From Halopenitus salinus (GTDB lineage: Archaea; Halobacteriota; Halobacteria; Halobacteriales; Haloferacaceae), in contig NZ_JBHSXL010000002.1 of assembly GCF_042662125.1 (NCBI RefSeq), positions 62,001 to 126,000 of the forward strand: DNA of 64,000 bases, read 5' to 3'. The position numbers were made by a program, and so were the translations under genes. This document shows, one piece after another, positions 1 through 8,322 of this stretch. The notes below the pieces were generated by a model. That model did no database searches. It was not told the origin of the DNA and saw only the letters and a program-made list of their open reading frames with translations. Position 1 is the first letter of the stretch. Every line of letters begins with the position of its first letter.

Positions 1-113
1 ATGGAGGTGAGGACGGTCTCATCATCACGGCTGTTACTGAAATCCCAATCGAGGCGATCGAGCGCATTGGGGAGGTCGAGACAGTAGATCAGCTGCCTGC
101 CGGAACCCAGTAA
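1..113 (+). CDS. C-terminal end of an unidentified protein (5' truncated)
   Basis: The frame starting at base 3 is open from the window edge to the TAA at 111-113 and encodes about 36 residues, ending in VDQLPAGTQ. The composition (acidic, alternating hydrophobic) is that of a real haloarchaeal coding end. Frame 1 also begins with ATG, but its translation is Arg/Ser-rich and unlike a haloarchaeal protein. No motif is left to identify the family. The gene lies on the same strand as the HMA gene that follows 155 bases later. Confidence 0.5.
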   Translation, partial: GGEDGLIITAVTEIPIEAIERIGEVETVDQLPAGTQ

Positions 114-268
114 CCGCCCGATCTATCTGACTGTGCGACAGGCCATAGACCCGCAGTGGGCGCTGAATGCTCTCCGATAAACTAAGTGGATCTCTACGAC
201 GGTCACTGCTACTCGGAACAAATTCGTGTGAATCGTTACCACCATTCGACGGTGACTATTAAAACGAT

Positions 269-484
269 ATGGACTCAATTGCCACCGTATCGGTCACCGA
301 TACTGTCTTCGAGTGCGACAACTGTGAGAACACGATCATCACCGTCTTGGAAGGAACCCCTGGGGTCGATGGAGTGACCATTGAGACGGATAATCGGGCC
401 TTGGCGATCGAGTACGATCCCGAGACTACTAACGACGAAGAGTTACACGAAATCGTCGAGACGTGGGGATACGCACCCGAGTGA
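269..484 (+). CDS. HMA-domain (CopZ-like) metal-binding protein
   Basis: This 71-residue protein is essentially one heavy-metal-associated domain. The metal loop is FECDNCENTI, with Cys16 and Cys19 in the CxxC arrangement, followed by the usual beta-alpha-beta-beta-alpha-beta pattern and the closing GYAPE. Such proteins bind Cu(I) or similar soft metals in the cytoplasm and hand them to P1B ATPases or other targets. The classical GMTCxxC loop is replaced by VFECDNC, so the metal is uncertain. A second HMA protein lies at 24058-24273 next to an ATPase; this copy has no ATPase beside it. The ATG at 269 is the only sensible start. Confidence 0.8.
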   Translation: MDSIATVSVTDTVFECDNCENTIITVLEGTPGVDGVTIETDNRALAIEYDPETTNDEELHEIVETWGYAPE

Positions 485-497
485 TTTCGCCCTTCCG

Positions 498-815
498 CTA
501 TTCGGATCCCGAAATCCGACGCATGACGGTAATGACGTAGCCGCCACAAGTACACCGGCGATGTCCGGTTACGGCGACGTCGGGAACTTTTGATCGCAAG
601 GGATCGAGGAGGTAGTCCATGGGATCGCCGTGACACTCGTGGGTCACGAGGTCAACAGGGATGCCGGGGCGAGTCTCTTCGATAGCATCGATGGCCTCCG
701 CGACGACAAGACGGCTATCATTCGCGTGTCGATCAGACTCGAGATCGGCAGCCCACGGTCGATCGTGTTCGCGGATGGTAACCGGTTCGCGCCCGTCTTC
801 TGGGTCTACCGACAT
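498..815 (-). CDS. Small protein with C-terminal CTCGG motif (CGCGG-type putative RiPP precursor)
   Basis: The start at 815 (MSVDPEDGREP) gives 105 residues; the frame extends upstream to 884 but without protein-like sequence. The body (PWAADLESDRHANDSRLVV, then LVTHECHGDP) matches the paralogue at 11992-12312 along its length. The C-terminus carries CTCGGYVITV where the paralogue has CGCGGHVVRV. To my knowledge haloarchaeal proteins with this tail are annotated as CGCGG-family putative radical-SAM-modified RiPP precursors; the modification is not demonstrated. No radical SAM gene is visible in the window. It converges on the HMA gene, with 13 bases between the two 3' ends. Confidence 0.6.
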   Translation of the reverse strand: MSVDPEDGREPVTIREHDRPWAADLESDRHANDSRLVVAEAIDAIEETRPGIPVDLVTHECHGDPMDYLLDPLRSKVPDVAVTGHRRCTCGGYVITVMRRISGSE

Positions 816-1086
816 CAGTATGACCTCACCCCTGGATGGGATGGAAGCGCGGTCAACTCGGCTGGAATCGCTCGAGACATCCACATAGTCGTCGATAGCA
901 CCGAAACCTCGTGACGGTTGGTTCGAACATATACGCTGGGCTCACGGATTTCATTACTCGAGATGTCTCAATCACTGTGTTCCGTACCTTGATGAACGGT
1001 GACATGCCCAATACAACAGCCTCGTTTCGCCGCGAGTCGGGAGGTTCGATGACCAGTACATCGATCGATAACGAGGTCGGCGTCGC

Positions 1087-1437
1087 TCAAACGATGTGAA
1101 GCTCGTAGCCGTCGTCGACGAGTCCCGCAACGTCCGGGGCGTGTTCGGTCCCTTGGATCTCGAAACCTTCGGCCTCGACGGCGTCAGCGACCCCTTTGAA
1201 CGTCGCACAGTGATCGCAGACGCCAGCAATCAGCCCCAGTTCCTTGGCGTCCTCGTATGCTCGAACCGCCGGTTCCGGATGATCCTCGATTCCGTCGAAC
1301 CAATAGGTCGCCGCGCCGTCGAAGTACACGGCAACCTGGTGACCCGCCTCGTCGAGCTGACGTGCGTAGGTAAGCGGATTGGCGAATTTCCCCGGCGTCT
1401 CCGGTGAGGAAAGGAGCAGGAAGGCGTGTTTTGCCAT
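1087..1437 (-). CDS. DsrE-family protein
   Basis: The protein starts at MAKHAFLLLSS (ATG at 1437), giving 116 residues. The first strand and the following loop (SSPETPGKFANPLTYARQLDE) and the later VAVYFDGAATYW segment are typical of the DsrE/DsrF/TusD fold used in sulfur relay and in small-molecule or thiol binding. Two Cys residues sit in the AGVCDHCATF segment, a CxxC in the region where DsrE-like proteins keep a functional cysteine. The neighbours (TusA/DUF2249 and cupin genes) support a role in sulfur or redox chemistry. The frame continues upstream to 1509 but the extension does not look like protein. Confidence 0.75.
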   Translation of the reverse strand: MAKHAFLLLSSPETPGKFANPLTYARQLDEAGHQVAVYFDGAATYWFDGIEDHPEPAVRAYEDAKELGLIAGVCDHCATFKGVADAVEAEGFEIQGTEHAPDVAGLVDDGYELHIV

Positions 1438-1628
1438 AGACGCATCAACGTTGAATGGCCAATTCCGTGGGTATGGAGGCGAACATATCCAGTCGATCGC
1501 TGCCTCCACGAGTCGCCGGTCGGAAACATTCGGACCAAAGCTCTTCCTCTGTACACGCCAACCACCAGTCGTATGCGCGATACAGTCTCATCTCGCTCGA
1601 CAGAGAGACGAACAGAGAGGCCGCCGAG

Positions 1629-2018
1629 GTGGTCGCTGTGACCGCGACGAACTTCGACGCCGAACGGGCCTACGACGACCGGAAGTTCAACGCCGTGGAG
1701 GTCTTCAAAAGCGAGCGAATGAAGGTTGTCTGTGGGTACTTCGAGCCCGGTCAGTTCATCCCCGTTCACGCTCCATCGAGCGACGTCGCGATTCACGTTC
1801 ACTCGGGGACCGGACGCGTCCGTGACGGCGAGGACGAACACGCCATCGAACCCGGCGACGTGGTCGTCGTCGAAGCCGATACCGACCGGGGGATCAAGGC
1901 TGACGAGGATAGTCGGCTCGAAGCATTCTTGGTTTCTGCCCCGCCGCCGACGGACGCCGAACACGACCCCGTTCGCGAGGGGATCAAACAAGGAGAATTC
2001 GACCCAAGGAGTGCGTGA
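1629..2018 (+). CDS. Cupin-domain protein
   Basis: A single cupin beta-barrel of about 129 residues is encoded. The core reads GYFEPGQFIPVHAPSSDVAIHVHSG and then the second cupin motif EPGDVVVVEADTDRG. The frame is open from an ATG at 1455, but the sequence before residue 59 is Ser/Arg-rich and unlike the family. The GTG codons at 1629 and 1638 are therefore better starts; 1629 is chosen. It is followed, two bases after its TGA, by the second cupin gene, so the two are probably co-transcribed. Substrate unknown. Confidence 0.7.
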   Translation: MVAVTATNFDAERAYDDRKFNAVEVFKSERMKVVCGYFEPGQFIPVHAPSSDVAIHVHSGTGRVRDGEDEHAIEPGDVVVVEADTDRGIKADEDSRLEAFLVSAPPPTDAEHDPVREGIKQGEFDPRSA

Positions 2019-2020
2019 CA

Positions 2021-2326
2021 ATGGTTAAGATCGAATCCATCGGGGATCTGGACGGAGCGCCCCACGCAAACGTCTTTCCCGACGCCGAACCGAAGACGAT
2101 CAGATTGACGCTGGATGCGGGCGAAGCGGTAGCGGCCCACGACCACCCGGACCGCGAGATTGTCCTCTATCTGATCGAGGGAGCGATCGAACTCACCCTC
2201 GACGACGAGGAGTACGACCTGAATGCGGGCGACATCGTTCGTTTTGACGGGCGCCGGGAAGTCTCTCCACGGGCAATCGAACCGAGCGTCGCACTGATCG
2301 TCCTCGCTGAACGGTCGAGCGACTGA
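2021..2326 (+). CDS. Cupin-domain protein
   Basis: This 101-residue single-domain cupin has the metal-binding motif HDHPDREIVLYLIEG (His40, His42, Glu46) and the second motif YDLNAGDIVRFDGRR. Such small cupins can be metal-dependent dioxygenases, isomerases or sensors; nothing here fixes the substrate. An AAGGAG stretch at 2005-2010 sits 10 bases before the ATG at 2021, which decides for this start over the overlapping GTG at 2015. It forms a tight pair with the preceding cupin gene. Confidence 0.8.
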   Translation: MVKIESIGDLDGAPHANVFPDAEPKTIRLTLDAGEAVAAHDHPDREIVLYLIEGAIELTLDDEEYDLNAGDIVRFDGRREVSPRAIEPSVALIVLAERSSD

Positions 2327-2380
2327 TCGCGATCGTTGATTTCGACCGCTTCGACGTATCAGCCCGGCTGGAGGAGCCGG

Positions 2381-2665
2381 TCAGTTCTCGTGGATGCGAA
2401 GGTACGTAGTGTACTCGGTTCTGAGCAGTCCGGTTCGATCTTTCGTGATTGCAATCAATTCGTGGGGCGTCTGTTCAGCCAGCTGTGGATACTCCGTTCG
2501 AGCACGTTTGTCAGTGCTCTTCACGACGAGGACCGATCCGTCGTCGAGGTCTTCGAGCGCTTTTTGAACGCGTACGATACCACTCGCGCAACCGCGACCC
2601 CGATTGTCTACGACCATGTCGGGAGCGATGTCCGGGTCCGTCGTAGTATCCGTGACTTCAGTCAT
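2381..2665 (-). CDS. TusA/DUF2249-like sulfur-carrier-fold protein
   Basis: Starting at MTEVTDTTTDPD (ATG 2665), the 94-residue product contains MVVDNRGRGCASGIVRVQKAL, matching the TusA/SirA motif in which a conserved Cys lies at the start of the first helix. It then has LDDGSVLVVKSTDKRARTEY, typical of the TusA/DUF2249 fold. TusA-like proteins carry sulfane sulfur. The start overlaps by 8 bases the end of the membrane gene at 2658-3641, so the two are translationally coupled. TusA-like proteins fused to or paired with membrane proteins are common. Confidence 0.75.
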   Translation of the reverse strand: MTEVTDTTTDPDIAPDMVVDNRGRGCASGIVRVQKALEDLDDGSVLVVKSTDKRARTEYPQLAEQTPHELIAITKDRTGLLRTEYTTYLRIHEN

Positions 2666-3641
2666 CGGTAGACACGACGCTGTCAGTCTCCACCCGCGAC
2701 GCTCCGATCTCCTCGAGGTCACAAACACCCTCGATGGGTGAACAGGCCCGCCACAGGGGGCACAGTTTGAAGATGATGACGAGTACTCCGATGAATCCGG
2801 CCTTCGCGAGAATCGCGAGGCCGATCGTCGACGTAACGTACACCGAGACGTTCAGGCCGATAGCGTCGACTGCCTGATACGCTCCGGTAAGGAAGATCGT
2901 CGGAATGACGAAGCGGACGGCCCACCGGAAGCGTTCCAGTTGCTCGGCGGCCGCGGCCACGACGTCGACCCGCGGGCGCTCCTGTCCCGACGGGACCGCC
3001 ACGAAAATGTTCCAGACAGCGCCACCGATCCAGACGGCAAAGGCGAGCAGATGGAGCATCCGAACCACAGTACCAGCCGGTTCGAGACCACGCATCGCGA
3101 CTTCGGCAATAGCCGTCGCGAGCAGTGTGAGCAGACCGAACGTCAGCGCGAGTAGCCCCGCTCGACTTCTGAACTGGGATTCGACTGTCCGATCCGCGAG
3201 GATAGTCCAGGCGACGATTCCAACCGTAGTCAAGCCGAGCATGGCGAGGGAAGCAACTTCGACGGTCGTTCCAAATCGGCCGACGTACCGCCAGAGTACG
3301 ACGCTCCCCGCGAGAACTGTGACGATCACCGCAAGGCTGGCGATACGATCGAACCGCTCGTACATCGCTGCACAGTAATCGCGAGCACCAGTCCCGAGGT
3401 CCGCCGGACGAACGAACAGATGCTTCCAGAGCAGTCCGCCCACGAGCGTCCCCAGTGCGACGAGAAACGCCCACGTCGCGACTGCAGAGGCGATGCCACT
3501 GTCGCCGGCCAACGTGGTAGAGACCCAGCTGCCGAGCAAGGACGCAGCTACGATGATCGTGAGTGCGACCTTCGGAAGGAGGTACCGGTCAAAGAGTGCC
3601 TCCGTGGTGGGACTAGACGCGGATTGAGTGGGGTTTGACAT
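2658..3641 (-). CDS. Multi-pass membrane protein, CopD-like
   Basis: The 327-residue protein has about eight hydrophobic segments. The central stretch MLHLLAFAVWIGGAVWNIF matches the CopD/PcoD signature in which a helix with HLLAxxxWxGG contributes histidine. CopD-type proteins are linked to copper transport or act as heme-like membrane carriers. The C-terminal hydrophilic tail has two Cys (FKLCPLWRACSPIEGVC gives three). It is the first gene of a two-gene unit with the TusA-like gene. An inverted repeat TTTGACA-N7-TGTCAAA lies 18-38 bases upstream of its ATG. The substrate is not determined by the sequence. Confidence 0.65.
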   Translation of the reverse strand: MSNPTQSASSPTTEALFDRYLLPKVALTIIVAASLLGSWVSTTLAGDSGIASAVATWAFLVALGTLVGGLLWKHLFVRPADLGTGARDYCAAMYERFDRIASLAVIVTVLAGSVVLWRYVGRFGTTVEVASLAMLGLTTVGIVAWTILADRTVESQFRSRAGLLALTFGLLTLLATAIAEVAMRGLEPAGTVVRMLHLLAFAVWIGGAVWNIFVAVPSGQERPRVDVVAAAAEQLERFRWAVRFVIPTIFLTGAYQAVDAIGLNVSVYVTSTIGLAILAKAGFIGVLVIIFKLCPLWRACSPIEGVCDLEEIGASRVETDSVVSTDD

Positions 3642-3658
3642 CGTGGGGCCGCCTCGTG

Positions 3659-3679
3659 TTTGACATTAGGCCTGTCAAA
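3659..3679. promoter_or_regulatory. Inverted repeat TTTGACA-N7-TGTCAAA in divergent promoter region
   Basis: Seven-base perfect arms (3659-3665 and 3673-3679) flank TTAGGCC. The site lies 18 bases upstream of the CopD-like gene on the minus strand and about 115 bases upstream of the gene at 3793 on the plus strand. A further GTTTGACAT copy lies over the CopD-like start codon (3633-3641). The arrangement suggests a repressor operator, but the binding protein is unknown. Confidence 0.45.
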
Positions 3680-3792
3680 ACTAAACCTGCGTCCGGATAT
3701 ATTCGATACGGGCCCAGCACAACACCGCAAGACCGAATTCGCACGAGTTGATGACTGAAAATCCGTCATGTTCCCACTAGGCGAATACATCC

Positions 3793-4701
3793 GTGACGAA
3801 GTTTTCCTGTACGGAGTGTGAAGCCGCATATATGAAGGGAGAGGCTGGAACGTCGACGACTTCGATCAGCTGGCGGCGTCATCCGGATGTCGACGATCGG
3901 AAACCGGTCGTTCGAACGGTTCCTTATGCCGAGTTCGTACTCGAGCACCCTGACTTGGATCCGACGACACTTAATACAGAATTCTTCCCCGACGCCGTTC
4001 CGTATACCGATGGTTCGAGAGAGCGAGTCTTCTATTGGCGGTCTGCCCTCCGTGATTCGTCGCCGCCAGCTACCGACTGGTCGTTCGTGTACGCGACCAC
4101 TCACGATCTCGTCGGTTGTTCCGAAACCGCTGTCGGAATTCGAGGCCTTACGACGGAACTAGCGACTGGCGTCGCGATCGTGGTCGACGGGACAGCGGGT
4201 GGCGATGCGAGTATGGCACACGTTCGAGATTACGAAGCTCCCAATCTCCGTATCGTCGACGTGACTCCCGACTCGATCCGTCTCGCGGTGGACGGTGACG
4301 ACGTTGAAGTGGCAGTAGGTGGCCGACAGCGGATCGAACTGTCACCACACATCGTGGAGCGGATCAGCGATGACGAACCCGAGGAGATCACACCCGAACT
4401 GTCGGTTCGCTATCCTGGCCGCCGCGAGATACACCATCCAGTTTCGAACGCTTCCGACCGGTTGTTCCCCTCGTTCGACCTCGACCTCGCGTCGCTGTCG
4501 AATCCACTCGCCGTCCCCCTCCAGAATGGAGAGCTCGATCACGCCGCTCTCGCCACCGATCTGGGCGTCAGTCTCGAAGAGCGTCCGTATCCCGAGCGGG
4601 TCCTCTGGCAGGCGTTTGCGTATACGGCCTTCGACCCACGTCGAGAGTCAGTCCCGGATATTGGACGAACGGATGACCACCTCGTTGTTACCCCCCGTTG
4701 A
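3793..4701 (+). CDS. Conserved hypothetical protein with N-terminal Cys pair
   Basis: I do not recognise this 302-residue soluble protein. It starts (GTG 3793) with a short cysteine pair, FSCTECEAAYMKGEAG; an in-frame ATG at 3832 would remove it, so the start is uncertain. The rest is acidic and beta-rich, with a DDVEVAVGGRQRIEL segment and no membrane helix or signal peptide. It is read divergently from the CopD/TusA-like pair across a 150-base gap that holds the TTTGACA inverted repeat, and converges on the DUF2249 gene. It could be a chaperone or assembly protein for the neighbouring metalloproteins, but this is only context. Confidence 0.6.
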   Translation: MTKFSCTECEAAYMKGEAGTSTTSISWRRHPDVDDRKPVVRTVPYAEFVLEHPDLDPTTLNTEFFPDAVPYTDGSRERVFYWRSALRDSSPPATDWSFVYATTHDLVGCSETAVGIRGLTTELATGVAIVVDGTAGGDASMAHVRDYEAPNLRIVDVTPDSIRLAVDGDDVEVAVGGRQRIELSPHIVERISDDEPEEITPELSVRYPGRREIHHPVSNASDRLFPSFDLDLASLSNPLAVPLQNGELDHAALATDLGVSLEERPYPERVLWQAFAYTAFDPRRESVPDIGRTDDHLVVTPR

Positions 4702-4744
4702 GCGACGCGATAGAACCGTATGCAGCAAGAGTCTGGTCGTTCCC

Positions 4745-4981
4745 TCAAGCGTGTTCAATACGGACATGCCACTGGCCCGGACCACGCTGCTCAGTTTCGT
4801 ACTCGAACCCGCGCTCAGTCAGGACCTCATACAGCGGTTCGGGTTCGAAACTGTTGACGAGCAACAGCGTCTCTCCCTCGGGAAGTTCGCCAAGTGCGGT
4901 CATAATCGGATCGAACGGTTGACCGTCTATCTTTCGGACATCGAGTACTTCGTCTGCATCTGTGTCTAGGTCGGCACTCAT
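4745..4981 (-). CDS. DUF2249-family protein
   Basis: From MSADLDTDADE (ATG 4981) the product has 78 residues. The sequence LDVRKIDGQPFDPIMTAL, then GETLLLVNSFEPEPLYEVL and GQWHVRIEH, is a standard DUF2249 domain. It has the TusA-like fold and the Glu/Pro motif after the third strand. The protein lacks the TusA cysteine. DUF2249 genes cluster with NO- and nitrite-related genes and with RIC proteins in many archaea and bacteria; the biochemical role is not known. This is one of three such genes here (also 2381 and 12462). Confidence 0.8.
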   Translation of the reverse strand: MSADLDTDADEVLDVRKIDGQPFDPIMTALGELPEGETLLLVNSFEPEPLYEVLTERGFEYETEQRGPGQWHVRIEHA

Positions 4982-5041
4982 GGAACCAAATTGATGACGG
5001 GTCGTCCAATACACGACCCCGATTATGTTCGAACGAACCCG

Positions 5042-5500
5042 CTATGCGATGCGACACCCATCGTAGTCCTGTCTCGTCTGTCGGCAGCGTTCGATGCAGG
5101 GATGGTCGACCAGATCACGCAATCGCTTGATAGCCTCAGGAGGAAGCGTATAGCCGATTTCGTAGGACTGCTCATCGTCGAGATCCGCGGAGAGTTCCGC
5201 CTCGAAAAAATTCTCGACGACGCAGAGTCGCCAGGCGAGTTCACGAGCGACCTCGCTGCCTTTATCGGTCAGCTTCACGCCAGTGTATTTCTTCACTGTC
5301 ACCAGCCCTGCGTCCTCTAGCTTCGAACCCATTTCCGTGACGCTCGCTCCGCTAACGTCCAGACGGGCCGCAATCTCACCAGGCGCCACTCGGTCGGTGT
5401 CCTCGGATAGCCAATCAATTGCCAACAGATACTGCCCCGTACGCCGACCGACGCTCGCCCCGACAAGTCCGGTGGCTGTCGAGGTGATTTCGGTTGCCAT
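5042..5500 (-). CDS. DtxR/MntR-like metal-responsive regulator with Cys-rich C-terminus
   Basis: The 152-residue protein starts at MATEITSTATG (ATG 5500). Residues 20-70 form a winged helix (YLLAIDWLS, IAARLDVSGASVTEMGSKLEDAGLV, YTGVKLTDKG) of the DtxR type, followed by the helical dimer and metal region ELAWRLCVVENFFEAEL. The histidine that often follows the second glutamate cluster in this family is replaced (EQSYEIGYTL). The C-terminus ends in HPCIERCRQTRQDYDGC with three Cys, so the sensing may involve a metal or redox centre different from classical DtxR. Reading leftward, it precedes the DUF2249 gene by 60 bases. Confidence 0.75.
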   Translation of the reverse strand: MATEITSTATGLVGASVGRRTGQYLLAIDWLSEDTDRVAPGEIAARLDVSGASVTEMGSKLEDAGLVTVKKYTGVKLTDKGSEVARELAWRLCVVENFFEAELSADLDDEQSYEIGYTLPPEAIKRLRDLVDHPCIERCRQTRQDYDGCRIA

Positions 5501-5626
5501 ACGTTTCCGTCGACTCTCCGACGATGAAGTCTCTCTCCCGAATTCGTTCACGTGACGTCGCGCCATTTCCCTGAAGACGTCCGAATAGACGTGACCATCA
5601 AGTCCCAGGCCGATGAGGAGCTTTCT

Positions 5627-5977
5627 ATGAAGATCATTACGAAACGGATCTACGACGACCCTGACAACGATACAACGCGGGTGCTCGTTGACCGGCTTTG
5701 GCCTCGGGGAGTTTCGAAGGAGGAGGCGCAACTCGATGCGTGGATCAAGGAGGTTGCGCCGTCCGACGGGCTCCGGACGTGGTACGACCACGACCCAGAC
5801 CGATGGACGGAGTTCAAAGAGCGGTACGTCTCGGAACTCGAACAGAAGGACGACGCCGTCGAACGTGTTCTCGACGTCGCCAAGGACGATCAGCTGACGT
5901 TGCTGTACGCCGCTACTGACCGGGATCACAATAACGCCGTCGTCCTGCGTGAGTATCTTGAATCACGCGTAGATTGA
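5627..5977 (+). CDS. DUF488-family protein
   Basis: Starting at MKIITKRIYDD (ATG 5627, with GAGGAG 8-13 bases before it), the 116-residue product has the family signature VLVDRLWPRGVSKEEA, then WYDHDPDRWTEF and LTLLYAATDRDHNNAVVL. DUF488 proteins are small, single-domain and of unknown biochemical role. They occur widely near oxidative or nitrosative stress genes. The reading frame extends upstream to 5552 but without family similarity. It is read divergently from the DtxR-like gene and about 145 bases ahead of the RIC gene. Confidence 0.8.
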   Translation: MKIITKRIYDDPDNDTTRVLVDRLWPRGVSKEEAQLDAWIKEVAPSDGLRTWYDHDPDRWTEFKERYVSELEQKDDAVERVLDVAKDDQLTLLYAATDRDHNNAVVLREYLESRVD

Positions 5978-6121
5978 TCGAGGGGGATGCGCACGAATTC
6001 GAGGAGCAATATCGCCGACCCCGTATTCATGGACTTCCTACGACCGCTGGTGGCTCGTAGTCCGGCAATGTTCGGCTTCACCCTCAAGAACCTACGGACG
6101 CGATCATCACGTAGATCCGAG

Positions 6122-6847
6122 ATGTCCAACGCGACCATTGATCCACAGCGACCGATAGGGGAACTCGCCCGTGAGGTACCATCCTACACCCGTGTTTTCG
6201 AGGCAGCGGGTATCGACTACTGCTGTGGTGGGGATGCCTCCCTTGCGATGGCGTGTAATCAGGCCGGGGTCAATCTGGACGATGTCCGCGAAGAACTCGC
6301 CGACGTCCAGACAGACGACGCTCAAGCGATTGACTGGGACGACCTCGCGGAACTGATCGACGACGTCGTCGAAACCCACCACCAGTACCTGCGTGAGGAA
6401 CTGCCGGCACTGGAGGGGCTCGTCAGAAAGGTCGCTCGCGTCCACGGAGAGAACCATCCCGAACTGGAGGCGCTCCAAGCAGCATATCTCGACCTCGCGC
6501 CAGCGATGAAGGAACACATTCGGGAGGAAGAAGAGGAAGTTTTCCCGATCATCGAGAAGCTCGACCGTGGGGATTCGCTCTCCGATGCGGAACGCCGACG
6601 ACTTCGGGAGGTAATCGAGGAGATGGAGGCGGACCACGAGGAAACGGCAGAACTGCTGGATCTCATCGCGGAATTAACGGACGGGTACACCGTCCCGGCC
6701 GACGCGTGTCCGAGTTACGAGAGCATGGTCGAGCGTCTCGATGCCCTCGAGCGAGACACACACGAACACGTCCACAAGGAGAACAACGTCCTCTTCGTTG
6801 AAGCGGAGACGAAACTATCGGACGGTGTAGAATCTCGAAATTCCTGA
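6122..6847 (+). CDS. RIC-family di-iron protein for iron-sulfur cluster repair (ScdA/YtfE type)
   Basis: The 241-residue protein starts at MSNATIDPQRP. It has the N-terminal ScdA domain with the motif FEAAGIDYCCGGDASL (Cys34-Cys35), followed by a hemerythrin-like four-helix bundle with repeated His and Glu ligands. These include ETHHQYLREEL, HGENHPEL, MKEHIREEEEEVFP, EADHEET and HEHVHKENNVLF. RIC proteins repair Fe-S clusters damaged by NO or peroxide and bind a di-iron centre. The context of NO reductase and DUF2249 genes fits NO stress. The open frame extends to 5987, but the extra N-terminus is not family-like. Confidence 0.9.
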   Translation: MSNATIDPQRPIGELAREVPSYTRVFEAAGIDYCCGGDASLAMACNQAGVNLDDVREELADVQTDDAQAIDWDDLAELIDDVVETHHQYLREELPALEGLVRKVARVHGENHPELEALQAAYLDLAPAMKEHIREEEEEVFPIIEKLDRGDSLSDAERRRLREVIEEMEADHEETAELLDLIAELTDGYTVPADACPSYESMVERLDALERDTHEHVHKENNVLFVEAETKLSDGVESRNS

Positions 6848-7024
6848 TCGTCATCTCTCCTGGATGGATCTATTCGGATTCCGTACCGAGATGGATCGGA
6901 CACGGGTTGCTATGGCTCCTGACTCTGCCGGAAGTGTCCCGTCTCGAACGAGGGCGACGCAGAGCAGTAGCACCGGCGGGCCGGCGCAATTAGCTTATTG
7001 TGATCGGCCTCGTCGGCAACGCTC

Positions 7025-8215
7025 GTGAACCGAGCTGGTGGCGTCAGTCGCTGGACGCATGCGTTTGCCGTCGCCAGCGCTCTCGGGATGGTCGGCCTCC
7101 AGACGACGTATCTGCTCGATTGGCCAATTCGATCGATCGGGTTGTTTGGGCTGCTGGGGGCCGTCCTGCCGATGACCTTCGGTATGGCGTACCTGTTGCT
7201 CCCGGCGTACGTCGGAACGACCCTCGCAACACCCCGGCTTCCCGGCGTCCACCTCGTCATCTCGTACGCCGGCGCTGCCGTACTCGTGGCCGGACAGCTG
7301 ACGACCCTTCCCCGACCACTCGTCACAGCTGGTGCTAGCCTCTGGAGTCTCGGTGTCGCTTGTTTCCTGGCCGCACTGGGTGCGACAATCGTTCCTGTCC
7401 TTCGGGCGGATCCGAGCGTGGTGATCCGCAGCAGGGACCGCCCGCAACGTTCGACGCGTGCCGCCACCGCGACAGTCCCGTTCGCGATTCTATACCTAGC
7501 TATCGGTACCATCGCACTCCTCGCGAGGGCGTCAAGCATTCCGGTGATTCCCGCCACATCTATTCCCGGCGTCGTGCACTTCTACGCTGTTGGCTTCGCG
7601 GCACTGTTGATCATCAGCCTGGGCACGCGACTCCTCGTCGGTTTCTTCCACGTCGTCCCGCCACGGCCACTCACGTGGGGTGCCCTCGGTGGAGGTGTCG
7701 TCGCTCCCGCCCTCATCGCCGGTAGCTTCTGGAGGGGGCCACTGTTCCAGGTGGGTGCCGTCGTTCTATCGTTCAGCGTGATATGCTATCTCGGGATGGT
7801 GGCTATCGTCGCAGTTCGGACTGACCGCCGACGCGTTGGTCTCCTCGGCGTCCTGGCAGGCGCTTTCGCAGGGGCTGGGGGTGTATTCGTCGCCGCGACG
7901 GTTGCAATCAGTGGGGAGGACGCCTGGCTGCTCGAAGCACACGTCCCACTCGTACTCGACGGGTTTCTCCTGTTGACGATCATCGGCTATGCATACGAGT
8001 TCTTCCCGATCGGAACGGGCCAGTTCACTGGTGCGAGCGACCGTATCGGTCTCGCGACACTCGTCACACTCGGGTTCGGAGTCGTACTGCGAGCGGTAGA
8101 ACCACTACTCGGCGCACCGGTGGTAGGAGACGTCGGTGCCACGCTCGGTATCGTGGGCACGAGTATCTACGCTTACGTACTGACGAGACGACTCGTTGGT
8201 ATCCACGCCGGCTGA
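7025..8215 (+). CDS. Polytopic membrane protein, heme-copper-oxidase/NnrS-like
   Basis: The 396-residue protein is almost entirely hydrophobic, with about 11-12 predicted transmembrane helices. Helix-embedded histidines occur at VVHFYAVGFAALLIISLG and GFFHVVPPRP, and HVPLVLDGFLLLTIIGYAYEFFP resembles helices of the oxidase-subunit-I/NnrS superfamily. A full set of heme and copper ligands is not evident. The start is a GTG at 7025. It lies after the RIC gene in the same direction. Such proteins in NO clusters may bind heme or help NO detoxification, but a function is not shown by the sequence. Confidence 0.6.
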   Translation: MNRAGGVSRWTHAFAVASALGMVGLQTTYLLDWPIRSIGLFGLLGAVLPMTFGMAYLLLPAYVGTTLATPRLPGVHLVISYAGAAVLVAGQLTTLPRPLVTAGASLWSLGVACFLAALGATIVPVLRADPSVVIRSRDRPQRSTRAATATVPFAILYLAIGTIALLARASSIPVIPATSIPGVVHFYAVGFAALLIISLGTRLLVGFFHVVPPRPLTWGALGGGVVAPALIAGSFWRGPLFQVGAVVLSFSVICYLGMVAIVAVRTDRRRVGLLGVLAGAFAGAGGVFVAATVAISGEDAWLLEAHVPLVLDGFLLLTIIGYAYEFFPIGTGQFTGASDRIGLATLVTLGFGVVLRAVEPLLGAPVVGDVGATLGIVGTSIYAYVLTRRLVGIHAG

Positions 8216-8322
8216 GCGGGAGTGACCGGTTTCCTCAACCGTCCATATAAGTCTGACAACTACTACTGTACAGGTTATTATAGCGTCCCAACTATCTCTG
8301 GAACCAGTGACGGTGAATCAGA

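Noticed and set aside
972..1229. Minus-strand frame of 85 residues antisense and between DsrE and the CGCGG gene
   Set aside because: Composition is Ser/Arg-rich and not haloarchaeal; it overlaps the DsrE gene in another frame.
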